Positions 19,031-31,233 of a DNA stretch of 35,159 nucleotides are shown one piece after another; position 1 is the stretch's first letter, and each line of letters starts with the position of its first letter. The stretch is from Guillardia theta CCMP2712 (Eukaryota; Cryptophyceae; Pyrenomonadales; Geminigeraceae), in the NCBI RefSeq assembly GCF_000315625.1, contig NW_005434518.1:22770-57928 (forward strand), in the 5' to 3' direction. Position numbers and translations under genes: made by a program. The notes beneath the pieces were generated by a model that worked only from the letters and a program-made list of their open reading frames with translations, was not told where the DNA came from and searched no databases.

Positions 19031-19563
19031 ACCGTACCTTGCACCCACCAATGACCACCCACCCATGTATTCCTGTTGAGTTTTAGCTGAAGTACACCGG
19101 TAGTTTAATTGGAAGATATGAGATTTGGATTTGAGGGGTGGGGTTATGTTTGATCACCGTTACGGACCGTTATTCCCTGAATGGCGCGCATGGCAGAGGG
19201 GGCGGCGTGAGGAGGGGGCGAGAGGCGAGGAGAGAGGAGGAGGAGCAAAGACAGCGAGAGAAGGAAGAGAGGGAGTGAGCATGCGAGCGATGAAGGGGGG
19301 GAGAGTGGAAGGAGGGTAGCAAGACACCTCTCGGATGCAGAAGTCGGGGATGGGGTGGATATGAGTGAGAATTCTGGAAGAGGGAGATTATCCAGGGAGG
19401 AAGGAGGGTGAAAGTTGTAGAGGAGAGAACGTCGATAAGAGTATCAATAAGAATCTTGTAAAATTCGCAAAGGGACGGTGGAAATGGTTTGATAGAACCA
19501 GAAGCAAGTCCTGACCCCTGACGGACTCACATAACAAGTTTTTCTCACGTTGTTGTTTCACAG
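19031..19563. promoter_or_regulatory. 5' region of the PP2A gene with G-rich motifs
   Basis: CACCCACC motifs lie near 19040-19062, GGGGTGGGGTTATG at 19135-19147, CACCGTTACGGACCGTTA at 19157-19174, and GGGGATGGGGTGGAT at 19346-19360. A purine-rich stretch lies between them. The cluster has the same composition as the 5' regions of the genes at 5720 and 24068. A promoter function is inferred. Confidence 0.35.
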
Positions 19564-21354
19564 ATGGCGGATGTCGAGATGGTGGATGGGGACGACGCGT
19601 TAGGTAGTTTTACTCTGTCAACCACTGATTGTTGTTCGTGATATGGTGTTTCAGCTCAAATCAAGATTCTAATCGACGAGCTTCGCAACGATGACTTTCA
19701 ACAGCGGCTGAAGGTGAGGTGACCTCGGCTCGTGTGTCCTGCTGAACTATCCCTCCCAGTCTGTCAGGAGGCTGACCACGATTTCTTCTGCTCTTGGGGT
19801 GGAGAGGACGAGGAACGAGCTGGTTCCGTACCTGAACGGTGAAGAGCATGCGGCATGAGGCAGGAGGCTAGAACGCTCACCCTCGTTGCAGAGCTCGCGG
19901 TAGAGTCGGAGGATGAGGACGAGGTCCTTCTTGCGATGGCGGAGGAGATCGGAAACCTTATCCCGCATGTCGGCGGCAACGAGCATGTGCACCACTTGCT
20001 GCTTCCCCTCGAGACCTTGTGCGCTCCTGAGGAAGCGCTTGTGCGCGATAAGGTCGGCGCGTCCTTGCCCCGCTCGACGGGCTCTAACGCACCAGCAGGC
20101 TGTGGAGTCGCTGATCAAGGTAGCTGAGGTGATACCCAACGTGGAAGAGGCCTTTGTCCCGCTCATCCGAAGACTTGCAACGGGAGACTACAACTCGCAC
20201 AGGATAGCTGCTGCTCCCCTCTTCGCCACGGTCTACAAGCGCGTCTCAGAGTCCTCAAAGGCAGAGATGAGGAGGTGAACACGTGGACCTGCAGATGGAT
20301 GTGCTGCTGACGGGGTTGACCATCAGGCTCTTCGGGCAGCTCTCAAAAGATGATTTCCCGATGGTCAGAAAAGCTGCATGCACGGCCCTCGGCGGGTTCT
20401 CCCAAGTTCTCGAGCAGAACCACCTGCAGAACGAAATCATCCCTCTCTTTACTAGCCTTGCTCGTGATGACCAAGACTCCGTCCGCATCGTCGCTGTTGA
20501 CAACTGTGTCACATTGGGGAGGATCTTCCCGACCGACAAGAACCAGTCACTCGTGTTGTAAGTCTGGAATGTGGCCGGGCAAGAGCTCTCGATGTGACGG
20601 GATTGGCAGCCCTGTGATCCGTCAGCTGCAGCAAGACAAGTCATGGCGTGTGAGATACATGGTTGCTGACCATTTCTGCGAGGTACTCGTCTCCTCTGAT
20701 CTGTTCTACTTCTCCCATCTTCCGTTCTCCTCCCCTCCTACTCTTCTCTTGCCCTCTTCTGATGCCCTCCTCTTCTCTTTACTTCCCCCCCAGTCTCTCT
20801 CGTTGTTGTTCAACTAATGCACACTGGCAGCTCTGTGAAAGCATTCCACGAGAAGTGATCGAGGCAGAGATGTGCCCAGCCCTTGTCAAGTTTCTCAAGG
20901 TGACACCCTACCACGCATGACAGAAATCAAAAACTTGTCTGCAAGCATTCACTACATCTCCTAGTCTTCCATATGAGTTGACCTGCTCTCTTGAATCAAC
21001 CTGTCTTGATTCCTTGTGCCCTCCTGCCTTCCTTGAAATCGCCCACAACTGTCTGTACCCTCCCAGACAGCAACCCACTGTTCTGTGTAACCATTGACAT
21101 GCTCGACTTTCGCTGCAGGACACAGAGGCTGAGGTCAGGACGGCTGCAGCTTTCAAGGTCGCGGGCTTCTGCTCTAAAGTCTCGGTGGACGTCGCGCTGA
21201 ACCAGATCATGCCCTGCATCCGCGACCTGGTAGTGGACCAGTCGCAGCATGTCAGAGGTGACCCTTGCACCCCTGTTGACCTAAGAATCCTTCTGATCTC
21301 CTCAACCTTTCATACCTTCCTTTACCTCTTCCCTCTGCCGTCTCTCCTCTGCCC

Positions 21355-21388
<34 letters not shown>

Positions 21389-23302
21389 CACTTCTCACCC
21401 CCGCTCTCCTCCCACTCAGCCCTGTCCAAGTCGGGCTTGGCTGCTGACACATGCCCCGCAGCTGCTCTTGCGTCAGTGATCATGGGGCTCGCTCCCGTGC
21501 TGGGCAAGGAGCACACGATCGAGCAGCTCGTCCCTCTCTTCCTCTCCCTCCTTAAGGACGAGCACCATGAGGCACGGCTCAACATCATCTGCAAGCTCGA
21601 CAACGTGAACCAAGTGATTGGAGTAGAGTGCCTTTCCCAGTCTCTCCTCCCAGCTATCATCGAGCTTGCGGAGGACAAGCAGTGGAGGGTGAGGCTGGCG
21701 ATCATCGAGCACATTCCTCTGCTGGCAAGTCAGATGGGCGCCAAGTTCTTCGAGGAGCGACTGGCTAAGATGTGCATCACGTGGCTTGCGGACAGCGTGT
21801 TCACCATCCGAGAAGCTGCTTCCTTGAACCTCAAGTGAGAGGGAGGGAGGGAGGGAGAGAGGGAGAGGGAGGGGGAGGGAGGGAGGGAGGGAGGGAGGGA
21901 GGGAGGGAGAGTCCTGCCGCCTGTCTGCTTGACCCGCCCTCCTCCTGCTCCTCCTGCTCCTCCTGCTCCTCCTGCTCCTCCTGCTCCTCTTGATTCTCCT
22001 GCTCTTCCTCCTTCTACTGCTCCTGCCGTTGTTCGTATGTGTTTCAACACCTTTGCAAACATTTTGAGCTCAAATTTTCTCTGTCCTCCTTCATTCGCCA
22101 AATTAAATTAACCGAAGTCTATGCTAATTTTCACGATTTTGCAGGAAGCTAACGGAGGTGTTTGGAGTGCAATGGGCGTCAGTCTACATCATTCCCCAAG
22201 TGATCGAACTTTGCGGTCACTCCAACTACTTGTATCGCATGACAGCGATCAACAGCATTGCGGTAACATGACGTGACTTTTCAAGACCTTTCCTCTTGCC
22301 TCCCGTGATTGCTGCCTCTGTGACTTTTCTTGCTCCACTCGAGATTATTCGCGCGTGCTAGTTCGTTTGCTTCTCCCTTCCTTCCCCTGCCATTTCTTTC
22401 CTATCCTGTTCGCTCCCCCCTCCTCTCCCTTCCTCTCCTCTCCTCTCCTCTCCTCTGCTCTCCTCTCCTCCCTCCTCTCTCACACCTCCCTCACACCCCC
22501 CTCCTCCGTCTTGTTCATTTCTCATCGCTTCTGCTGCTCCTACTGTCTTCTCGTTGGCCTCACTCATTTTACAGAACCTCACCAGCGCCGTTGACAAAGA
22601 AAAGCAGAAGCAGATGCTGAATGCTGTCGTAGTAGCTACCAAGGTGATCGCCATTCCTTGACAACGGAATCTTCTCCACCCACCACCACCACCTCCCTCT
22701 CCTCCTCGTCTCTTCTTCCCCCCCCCCTCCGTGTCTTTCCTCTACCCTCCCCGCCCCTGCCTTCTTCTCTCCTTAAATCGTCTCACTATTTTGCTACGCA
22801 GGATCCTGTTCCCAACTGCAGGTTCAATGCTTGCAAGGCCATGGAGCTGATGCTTCCTGCTATAGACGCGCAGGTCAGTCAAATTTGTTTCCCTCCCTTT
22901 CCCGCTCCCTTCCATCCATTCCAGGCCCCTCCCTGTCTTCCCTCAACCCAATTTTCCGGCTGATTCTTCTCCTCCTGTTATCCCCCCCACTCTTCTATTC
23001 TGTAATCTTGCTTGCTCGCTCGCTTGCTCCCCTCCCTCCTCTTCTGATTTCTCCTCACTGATACTTCTTCTTGCAGATCGTAGACTCAACAGTGGTTCCT
23101 GCTTTGAACTTGCTGTCCAACGACGAGGACCCTGACGTGAAGGTGCACCTTTTCTCCTGCTCCCCTTGCTCCAGCTCCCCTTGCTCTTGCTCCCCTTGCT
23201 CCTGCCTTTCCTCGGCTCTGCCGTCCTCGTCGCTCACTGTTTCTTCCTGGTATCTGGCAGTTCTTCGCCGCCAAGACCTTGAATGCCTGCATGAAGGCCT
23301 GA
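19564..23302 (+). CDS. PP2A scaffold subunit A (PR65), 588 aa, 15 exons
   Basis: Exons: 19564-19603, 19655-19713, 19760-19838, 19892-20052, 20099-20274, 20327-20557, 20610-20682, 20831-20899, 21119-21257, 21462-21834, 22145-22262, 22575-22643, 22802-22873, 23077-23142, 23261-23302. All 14 introns are GT-AG, and every phase agrees. The 588-aa product matches the usual length of this family (about 589). HEAT repeats run throughout. Diagnostic segments are [61 protein letters not shown] and [10 protein letters not shown]. The protein bridges the catalytic C and regulatory B subunits of phosphatase 2A in cytosol and nucleus. Introns 1-6 are 46-53 nt, while introns 7-14 are 118-312 nt. Exon 10 ends AA|GTGAG, so an in-frame TGA straddles the donor. 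Confidence 0.97.
21838..21992. repeat. GGGA-rich tract then CTCCTG hexamers in PP2A intron 10
   Basis: A GGGAGGGAGAGG tract (21838-21912) is followed by eight or so CTCCTG/CTCCTC units (21943-21992). The purine and pyrimidine halves are in one intron and could pair with each other. Confidence 0.85.
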
Positions 23303-23464
23303 GCTTCTCAACATTCTTGTCATCTCTGTCAAGTTGTAATTTTCCTTGGGCGTTTGCAACCTCAGCTGATTTTACGTGTGAAGTGAAAGGCTGCACATCT
23401 CAGTCACCGTACCGTACTGTCTCAAACACCCAGGCTCTCTGGAGGCTCAGTGTCAAGGGCCTTG

Positions 23465-23600
23465 GGGCCTGAGTCCGGCCGGGCCCGGGCCCGGTCACCT
23501 GGCACCGGACGGTGGCACGGTTCCGAGTTTACACCCCGGGCCCGCCGGCGGGCAGGCCGGACCGGCTGCCCGACTCGGCGGAGTGACTCATCCGAAGGTT
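23465..23600. repeat. GC-rich island 3
   Basis: A short stretch with CCGGCCGGGCCCGGGCCCGG, GTGGCACGG, GCCCGCCGGCGGGC and GAGTGACTC. Its composition and motifs match islands 1 and 2. Confidence 0.5.
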
Positions 23601-23639
23601 ACGAGCCTCACTTCCTTGGATGACCAGGACCCTCTCTTG

Positions 23640-24060
23640 TCACCTTAAAAGTACCCCTACTTGTATCACCGCACCTCCAATTTACTTGCAGCTACACCCC
23701 TACCCACCCGATCCCAGAGCGATACGCCACCGGTCATATGAAGGGGTGCCGATATACAAGAACCAGGGTAGGGGTGAGCTGCATCTACAGATAGTGCTGG
23801 CGGGATGGGGGTGGGGTATGGGAGAACAAAAGAAATGAGACCGGTGGTTCAAAATGTTCAAGTTAGGGGGTGGGGTGGATAGGGCTGTGGTTTCAATCCA
23901 GGGATTGCAGGGGAGGGGTACCCATTCAACTTCAGGGGTGGGGTTAAATTCACTAGTAGTTTTGGGGGTCCTTATCCACAGACGCAAACTATCAATCTGA
24001 TTAAGATGGGGTGGGTAGGGGTTGCTTTATCTTGGGGGTAGGGGTGCAAAGGACAGGACA
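23640..24060. repeat. Interspersed GGGGTGGGGT array upstream of acyl-CoA synthetase
   Basis: It begins with ACCCCTACC-type motifs (23650-23705). G-rich motifs then recur at about 23742, 23765, 23806, 23865, 23909, 23935, 23964, 24007 and 24034, separated by unrelated linkers of 20-40 bases. The G-rich strand is the coding strand of the gene starting at 24068. Confidence 0.65.
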
Positions 24061-24067
24061 AGGCAAG

Positions 24068-27000
24068 ATGGCGGGAGCCGCGTCAATGGTTTGCCTAGTG
24101 CTGCGGGCGCTGGACGTCGCAGCATGGCTGATGAGCATGGGTCCTCTTTTTATGATCCTCAGAATGATGAAGTCCAGGCCCAAGGTGAGCATGCTCTCAA
24201 GAGCCCCTGTTGCAAGCGCTATGCTGGGAAGCGAGCATGTCTGTGACACGTAGGATAGTTTGATGGCCGACCCTACAAGACTTTCTGTGTCCGCGAGGAT
24301 GTTGTTGATGCTACTGCGGAGTTTTTGTTTTGATAAGATGAACAATGCGATAGAGGAGTGCGACGTTCTTCTCTCCTTTAGAAATACTGAGGATTTTAGA
24401 AGCTTCGAAGCAATGTGCTATGGGTGATATGCCGCTTCCTGAGCAGCAACTCCATTGAGGAGAGGAAGATGGAAAATGGTTTGTAGGAGCCAGTGAGGCA
24501 ATAATGATGTCAGACAAGAGCAGAATACAAAAGGCTCAATCAATGTGACGAGTGAAGAGATGATAGATGTGGTTCATGGGTTTTTCTTAGTGGTATGAAG
24601 GGGTCGGGGCTACAGCTCCGCTTCCTCCCGCCTTGAGCTTCCTCCACTCACCGCAGCCTCCAGGTCCGAGCCATCTCCAACGAATCAGACACGCCAAGAA
24701 CACGGGCAGGATACTCTGACCTGACCTGCTCTCCGTGAGTTCCTGTAGATGGGGTCTATCATTGAATGACTCTGCTCGTCCCGTTCAGGTTCCCGGAGGA
24801 CAACGTCTTCACCTTGTTCGACCTGCACCAGTATGTTGTCAAGAGATACGCCGATCGACCCTGCCTTGGCACCCGCGCGTTCCTGGGCAAGGCCGACAAG
24901 GGAGATCCGTAATGCTTCTTGTGCTGCGTTTTTCCCTCTCACTCGCAGTTGTGCAGCGCTAAGGGGCAGCGTTTTCCTCCGGAGATCTTCGGCGAGACCT
25001 CGTGGATAACGTATTCTGAATTCGCCGACAAAGTGAAAGCTTTCGGTGAGATCTCCCTGCTGAACGCTCCCCTGCCCCTTCGTTGCTGCCTCTTTCGCCT
25101 CCGTGCCATGGCCATGGCTGTTTGTAGCTCACACAATGCATGCGATGCTGTTCCTCTCTGTCTGAGAAGTTGTCGCTCTGATTGCACGTCATTCAGGAAG
25201 CGCTCTCCGCGACTTGGGCATGGTCTCACACCCGTGAGTGCCTCTTGCTCGCTGCTTCCTGGGGCTGACTGACACTTGACGGCAGGGACGTTGACGACTT
25301 CGAGAAGGTCCTGCTGATCCTCTGCTGCTCTCCGATATGAGGCTGATGCGATGGTGCAGGTTCATGCTCCATGCACCTTCACCATCTACGAGAACACCTG
25401 CGCTGATTGGATGATCGCTTCCCACGGCTGCTTCTCTCAGTCCTTGGTCTGCACCACAGTCTACGCGACTCTCGGGATTGATGCAGTGATCGCTGCGGTG
25501 AACGAGTGTGGGTCGACAACTCTCCTTTGCAACCGCATGAACGTGAAGGCGCTGGCGGACAAGGCAGGGGAGATGCCAACCCTGAAGAATATCATCTACA
25601 CTGAGGACAAGGTCGCGCCCAAGGATCGTCTCAACAAGCTGAAGCACGACAGGGTCAAAGTCTTCTCCATGGACGAGATTATTGAGATGGGCAAGAACCA
25701 GCCCCGCGAGTCGGTCGCTCCCACCCCCAACAGCATGGCCGTCATCATGTACACCTCTGGCTCCACGGGCAAGCCCAAGGGAGTGTTGATCACCCACAAG
25801 GCTCTTCTCGCCATGGTGGCTGGACTCGTTCACCACTTCCTCCCCCACATCAAGCCCGGGCGCGAGGTCTATGCCGCTTTCCTTCCTCTTGCTCACATCC
25901 TCGAGCTCGCCGCCGAGAACTCTCAGCTGGCCATCGGCGCTGCCCTCGGCTACTGCGACCCGCGTACGCTCACCAACAGCGGCAGCGAACCGCTGGGAGC
26001 GCTGGAGGAGTTCAAGCCGACGCTGATGGCTGCGGTGCCCAAGATCTGGGACATCATCAAGAAGGGAGCAGAGGCGAAGGCGAAGGCAGCGGGAGGGCTC
26101 AAGGCTGCCCTGTTCTCTTATGCCGTCAAGACTAAGGTAGCAGCGATGAAGTGGGGCATCAGCACGCCGCTCTTCGACCTGCTCGTCTTCTCCAAGATTA
26201 AGAAGATCACCGGAGGCAGGCTCAAGATCGCCATCAGTGGAGGAGGACCCATCGACGAGGAGGTGCAGTCCTTCTGCTCTGCCGCCATCTGCCCCATCAT
26301 CCAAGGGTACGGCCTCACGGAGACCTGCGGAGGAGGAACTGTCCAGTTCATCGGCGACACGCGCGTGGGGGTTGTGGGCATGCCGCTCTCCTCACTGCAA
26401 GTGAAGCTCATTGACGCCAGGACGGAGGACAACACCGAGTACATCATGGACAGCAACGGAGTCCCCTACAGGACGACCGACGTCCTCAACGCCAACGGAG
26501 AGCCTTGCCTTGGACGCGGAGAGGTCCTCATCGGCGGCAACGTGGTGACCTCGGGCTACTACAAGATGCCCAAGGAGACGAAGGAGGCGTATCTTCCTGG
26601 TGGATACTTCGCTACCGGAGACATCGGAGAGTGGACCCCCGACGGTTCGCTCAAGATCGTTGACAGGAAGAAGAACCTGGTGAAGCTCAAGGGAGGAGAG
26701 TATGTTGCCATCGAGCACATGGAGATGAAGTTCAACAACTCCGTCTTCGTGGACGCGCTGGCTGGAGGAATCCTCGTGTATGCCGGTGGAGACGTCGACC
26801 GTTCGGTCGCCTACGTACAGGTCAACAAGGGCGAGCTGGAGAAATGGGCCAGGAGCGAGGGGATCGACCTGCCATACCAGCAGCTGATCAACGATGCTCG
26901 GGCGAGGAAGGTCGTGTTCGACTCGCTGGCAGCAGAAGGGAAGAAAGGAGGACTCGGCGACCTTGAGAAGTTGTTCAACGTCACTCTCCTCGACGGGCAG

Positions 27001-27344
27001 ATGGGTCAGGGACCGGACGCCTGGACCCCGCAGAATGGCGGGCTGACGGCCACCAACAAGCTGCAGAGGAGGACGGCCATTAAGGTAAGCGGGAATGAAG
27101 GAGAGTGAGGAGGGAGGAGAGGACGAAAGAATGACGTGGAAGGGAAACAAAGGGGAGGGAGGAGACGGTGGAGACAGGAGGGAGGGAAGCATGGAAGATG
27201 AAGAATGGGTGGGAGGGGAGGAGGAGCAACTAAGTGCATGCTGTCTCTGATCCTGCTTGACCCGTGACGCAGTTGATCGGCCAAGAAAGGTTCGAGAAAG
27301 GAAAAGTTGACGCAAGACAGGACTGGATGAGAAATTTGAAGTGA
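24068..27344 (+). CDS. Long-chain acyl-CoA synthetase, 750 aa, 8 exons
   Basis: Exons: 24068-24184, 24664-24734, 24789-24908, 24957-25045, 25197-25233, 25286-25307, 25360-27084, 27273-27344. All are GT-AG and in phase. The enzyme activates long-chain fatty acids to acyl-CoA by way of an acyl-adenylate. Visible motifs are the AMP-binding loop MYTSGSTGKPKG (282-293), GYGLTET (about 468-474), GYFATGDIGEW (about 568-578) and DRKKNLVKLKGGEYVA (about 587-602). FTIYENTCADWMIASHGCF and YATLG are typical of the family. The N-terminal 35 residues are hydrophobic, a likely membrane anchor. The start is chosen because only this frame splices in phase to exon 2; an ATG at 24124 in another frame does not. 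Intron 1 is 479 nt. Confidence 0.93.
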
Positions 27345-27519
27345 AGAGCCCAGGCATCAAGTGTGTTAGATTCATTTGACAGTGTTCTGGTTAAAGATAC
27401 CAAAATCCTTCATTCACGATACAAAAATCTTTCATTCTCCGACCCTTCCCTTCCTCCTACGGCGCCATAGGTCCTCATAGCCACCGAGGAGGATATATTA
27501 CATTCATCAGGCTGGTCTG
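27345..27519. other. Convergent intergenic gap
   Basis: 175 bases separate the stops of the acyl-CoA synthetase (+) and the transporter (-). The gap contains a near-repeat of AAAATCCTTCATTC about 20 bases apart (about 27400-27437), possibly part of overlapping 3' ends. Confidence 0.4.
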
Positions 27520-28984
27520 TTAAGAGTTCACGGGTGAATCCGTCCCACTAGAGTCCTTTCCGTCCATCTGATCCATATGTCAAGATGCTTCCTTCCTTCT
27601 CCCTCCCTCTCCTTGTCCCTCCCTCTCCCTCTCCTTGTCCCTCCCTCTTCTTGTCCCTCCCTCTCCTTCTCCCTGCGTTTCTCATTCTCTCCTTTCTCCA
27701 TCTTCCCCCTTCTCACCTCAGCAAGCTCCACCACATGCCCTTGCGGCAGGTCCATGACAGTGATCTTCTCGATACTCGCCAGCGTCACTTCCTCGAACAT
27801 GTGGGCCTCTCGCTCGGGCACACGACCGACGTCCGACATGCCTGCCACGAGCTCAGAAGGGCACAAGTCGAGGAGGGGATGGGGGAAGTAGCAGGAGAGG
27901 AAGGAAGACATGGGAGGAGGATGGAGGAGGGTAAACATGATGTAGGAGGAGACAAGAGGATAGATGGGAGGCGGAGGAGCAGGAGAAACAATCGGAAGCG
28001 TGAGGACGATACCTTTCTCATGATCGACCCAGAAGATTAGGATGATTCCCAGGATGCTCATTCCGCAGAGAAAAAAGAAGGCAGCGCAGATGGAGTCTGT
28101 TGAGAACTCGTCAAGGGAAGAATGAGAGCGAGGCAAGACGGACTTGTCTTGTTGTAGATCTCAGCGCAGACGAGAGGACCCAGCCATGATGATCCCTGAG
28201 AGAGGAGAGGAGAGGGGAGGAGAGGAGAGAGGAGTGGAGAGGAGGAGAAGAGAAGAGAAGGGAGGAGGGGGGAAGGACGAGAAAGAACGAGAGGAAAGGA
28301 GCAAGATCAGTCATGTTGATATCAGGTGACATCATCTCACCTTATCCGTGATGGCGTAGAAAGCAAAGAATTCGCTCTCCTTGCCCGGAGGTGATAAATC
28401 CGCCCATGTGGCCCTTGAGTACCCGTGAAGAGCGCTGCAAGAGCATGTAAGTTCCTCCTTCTTTCCTTCCTGTCCCCTTCTCCCTCCCCTCCCCTCCCCT
28501 CCCTATCTCTACTTGCCTACCATCCCTTTGCTGACTGCCTCCTTCTCCCTTACCCGATTAAAAGGCCGTAGAAGAAGCCAAAAGGCCAGAAAAGCTCCCA
28601 CACGTGACGCATGCCAACTTGCGATGACTGCCAGCCAGTGAGAAACAGAAGAGCGAAGGAATGGTGAACTGCAAGAGATGATAGAAGAGGCGAGATGATA
28701 GAGGAGAGGAGAGGAGAGGAGAGGAGCGGAGAGAAGAGGAGCGGAGAGGAGAGGAGCGGAGAGCAGAGAAAGAGGAAGAGAGCAGAGAAGTGGGGCAGGG
28801 CAGAATTTTTTCGTTGACCTCAAAAAATCCTGACATTCCCCATGCGCTGATGAAGACATTGATAAGGACCAGCATCATCAGCACGTACTTGACGGGAATC
28901 TTGAAGTGTCCTGCGCCCTCCAAGTCAACCGAATGCTTTCAGTCTCTCTCCATTCACTCTCTCCTTCAACGTCTTTTTTTTCCG

Positions 28985-29019
<35 letters not shown>

Positions 29020-31233
29020 CACACACACACAGACTGTTGCTCTACCCTCTCGCTATGTGCTCCTCCTCCTCCTGCTCCTGCTCCTCGACTCACCTTCCAA
29101 CCAGAAGAAAAAGTAGCATCCAAAGATTGCCACTACGTGGACTTCGATGACAACGTACAAGATTTGGGTCGCGTTCATACACAAGATGTTGGTCCCAGCA
29201 AGCACTCCGACTGAGGGGAATACATTCAGTCACTCGTTCTCGTCTTCTCCTGCTCCTCATGACTCACCTGTTGAGAGCGTTGAGCAAGCGTCGGAGTAGA
29301 CGAACCTGTTCGTGAACATCACCACTCTCTCTTTCATGCCGCATGGATTTCAACCCCTCCCCCTCCCCGCTCTTCACTCGCTCCTTACCATGCCAGAGCG
29401 AACTTAGCAGTTTCCGGGTATTTCATGATCTCTGTAAGCATCAAGTGAGACCCATCAATCGAGAGAGTCCAGCACACAAACCTCGGAGAGTTCGATAAGT
29501 GTTGATCCATCCCTTGAAAATCAATCGTTCTCCTGTTGTCACACCGTCAGAGTTTGCATGAAGCAGCAATGCTCATCGAGCTTTCACAACTTTCATAACT
29601 TGCTTCAACAAGCCATGCAAACAAGCATGCAGCACAAACATGCTTTCATCACCTGCTGGGAGATCTTTTCCAGGATATTCACGCATATACTTGAAGGTCC
29701 ATAAGGAAAACAGCATAAACCAGCCCCCGCAGAAGGCAAGTGCTGCCCGTGTGCCTATCCTGTATCCAAATCCTGCAAACCTCGTCACCATCACCTTCTC
29801 CTCTCACATCTCCCTTGTCTTCTCCCTCCACCCTGAGCACGATTCCTCCTCCCTCCTCGCTGCCTCCCTCTCCTCTCCTCTCCCCTCCCCTCCCCCTCCT
29901 CGCCCCTCGTCTTCTCCTCACCGGGTAGGAACGAAGACCCGTCCTTCTTCGTCAGCCCCAGGGCGATCATTGCGCATACCACGCACGTGATAATTCCTGC
30001 CACGTACCCGATGACTACTCCGATCCCACTCATGGCGTTTTGAATTCGCTGCCACAGTCGCAAGTCGCCGTTGGAAGCCTTGTAGTCCTTGTGCTCCGAT
30101 GCCAAGAGCGGGAGGAACTGTCACGAGAGAGCAGTGAGCAAGGGAAAGGGAGAGGGCGACAGCAGCGAGGAGAGGAAAGGAGGAGAAAAGAGGTAGAACA
30201 TATGGTATCAAGAAACGAGCGAGAAGAGGTTACCGAGTTGTAGAAGACTGTGCCGAGGCCGTAGAAGCCGTTCATCAGGATGGTCAGGATTCCAGCATAG
30301 ACGTACATTGAGGGTTTCGTGATGGCGAGGTACAAGAATAGGCAGATGCAGCATAGCACAGTCGAGATAACAAGACCCTGTCTCCCAAGATTATTCTCCC
30401 CTCTCTACCTTCCTCTCCTTCTCCCCTCTCACCCCACCACACTTCACCGAGATCCATCAAGTGCACCTCTGTCAGCTCCCCCCCTCCCCCCTCCCCCCTT
30501 TCCTCGACCCCCTTTTGAAACCCCTCTCTCCCTTTCCCACCTTCTTCCTATGCGTGCCGTAGTCGCCCATCGGGCCACAGGTGATGTAGAGAAACGCTTG
30601 CAGGGCAACGCTGAGCGACGTGACCTTCATAGCAAACTCGAAGGGCCCGACAGGGAACATGAAGTCAACAGTCTTGGGGACGATTGGAGTGATCGATGCT
30701 GCCTTGGGGTTCCACTGGAAGACTCCCTCACCCACTACGCAAGCCTTGCAGGGGTATTTCGTCCCCGGACAGCCACCCTTTTGTGCACAAGTGAGGAGAG
30801 AGGACGTGCGAGAGCCGAGGGAGAGCACGATCGAGGGAGGAGAAAGCAAAGGTGACAGAGGGAGGAGAGAGGTCGGTGCACAGAGAGAAAATGATGGGAG
30901 CAAGGAAAGCTACAGTGATCACCTGCAAAGTACAAACATCTGGACAAGGGACGGTGAGGGAGCCTTTGTAAGCTTCGTCGGCGGCTATGTTGTTCAGGAA
31001 GACAGGAAGAAGCACAGCAAACGCTGCTGACGCGATCGATTGATTTGCCCAGTCGTACATGTACCATGCTATCCTCTGTTTCCGAGAACCAGTTACACGG
31101 GGCCAGGTATCACTTCAGTTCATACCTCCTTGCCTTCATCTTTGTACTTGCTCAGGTCATATTTCAGGAAGTTCCATAGATTGATCTTTTCTGCTTTGGT
31201 GAAGATAACCTGATCTTGATTTTCCTCATCCAT
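27520..31233 (-). CDS. Atg22/UMF1-type major facilitator transporter, 591 aa, 17 exons
   Basis: Minus-strand exons: 31233-31126, 31075-30923, 30777-30541, 30377-30234, 30117-29922, 29772-29653, 29532-29482, 29431-29389, 29305-29268, 29210-29094, 28910-28819, 28627-28554, 28434-28341, 28195-28144, 28096-28013, 27841-27717, 27567-27520. All are GT-AG and in phase. Family signs are WYMYDWANQS (40-49) before the first membrane helix, FVYSDACSTL, and a late GYSRATWADLSPPGKESEFFAFY followed by GSSWLGPL. About twelve hydrophobic helices are spread over the exons. Yeast Atg22 exports amino acids from the vacuole, and a similar role is inferred only by family. The acidic tail (VPEREAHMFEEV to the end) is hydrophilic and probably cytosolic. 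Exon 11 uses the acceptor at 28911, since an alternative AG seven bases upstream breaks the frame. Confidence 0.9.
28199..28275. repeat. GAGAGG-type microsatellite in a transporter intron
   Basis: AGAGGAGAGG units on the plus strand form a pyrimidine tract next to the acceptor of intron 13 on the coding strand. A second, similar tract lies at 28700-28775 in intron 11. Confidence 0.85.
28984..29032. repeat. G5-C29 homopolymer run and (AC)n in a transporter intron
   Basis: Five G are followed directly by 29 C (28989-29017) and about seven AC units. The block lies in intron 10, so the transcript carries a 29-G run. Its true length may be uncertain for sequencing reasons. Confidence 0.85.

Larger units (their letters stand above)
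23303..24067. other. Intergenic region between PP2A and acyl-CoA synthetase
   Basis: The region holds a 3' flank of PP2A to about 23460, GC-rich island 3 at about 23465-23600, and an interspersed GGGG-motif array from 23640 to 24060 that ends just before the next start codon. No gene is seen. Confidence 0.65.

Noticed and set aside
24124-24246. Alternative acyl-CoA synthetase start (MADEHGSSFYDP)
   Set aside because: Its splice phase at 24184 does not match exon 2, whereas the frame from ATG 24068 does.
25189-26304. 371-aa open frame on the minus strand
   Set aside because: It lies entirely antisense to the acyl-CoA synthetase. GC-rich third positions of that gene keep the opposite frame open, and no domain is visible.
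26392-27375. 327-aa minus-strand frame
   Set aside because: It is antisense to the end of the acyl-CoA synthetase and its last intron, with biased composition and no family resemblance.
28911-28917. Upstream acceptor (GGAG) for transporter exon 11
   Set aside because: It breaks the reading frame. The next AG (GCGCAG, intron ending 28911) keeps it and fits the acceptor consensus.
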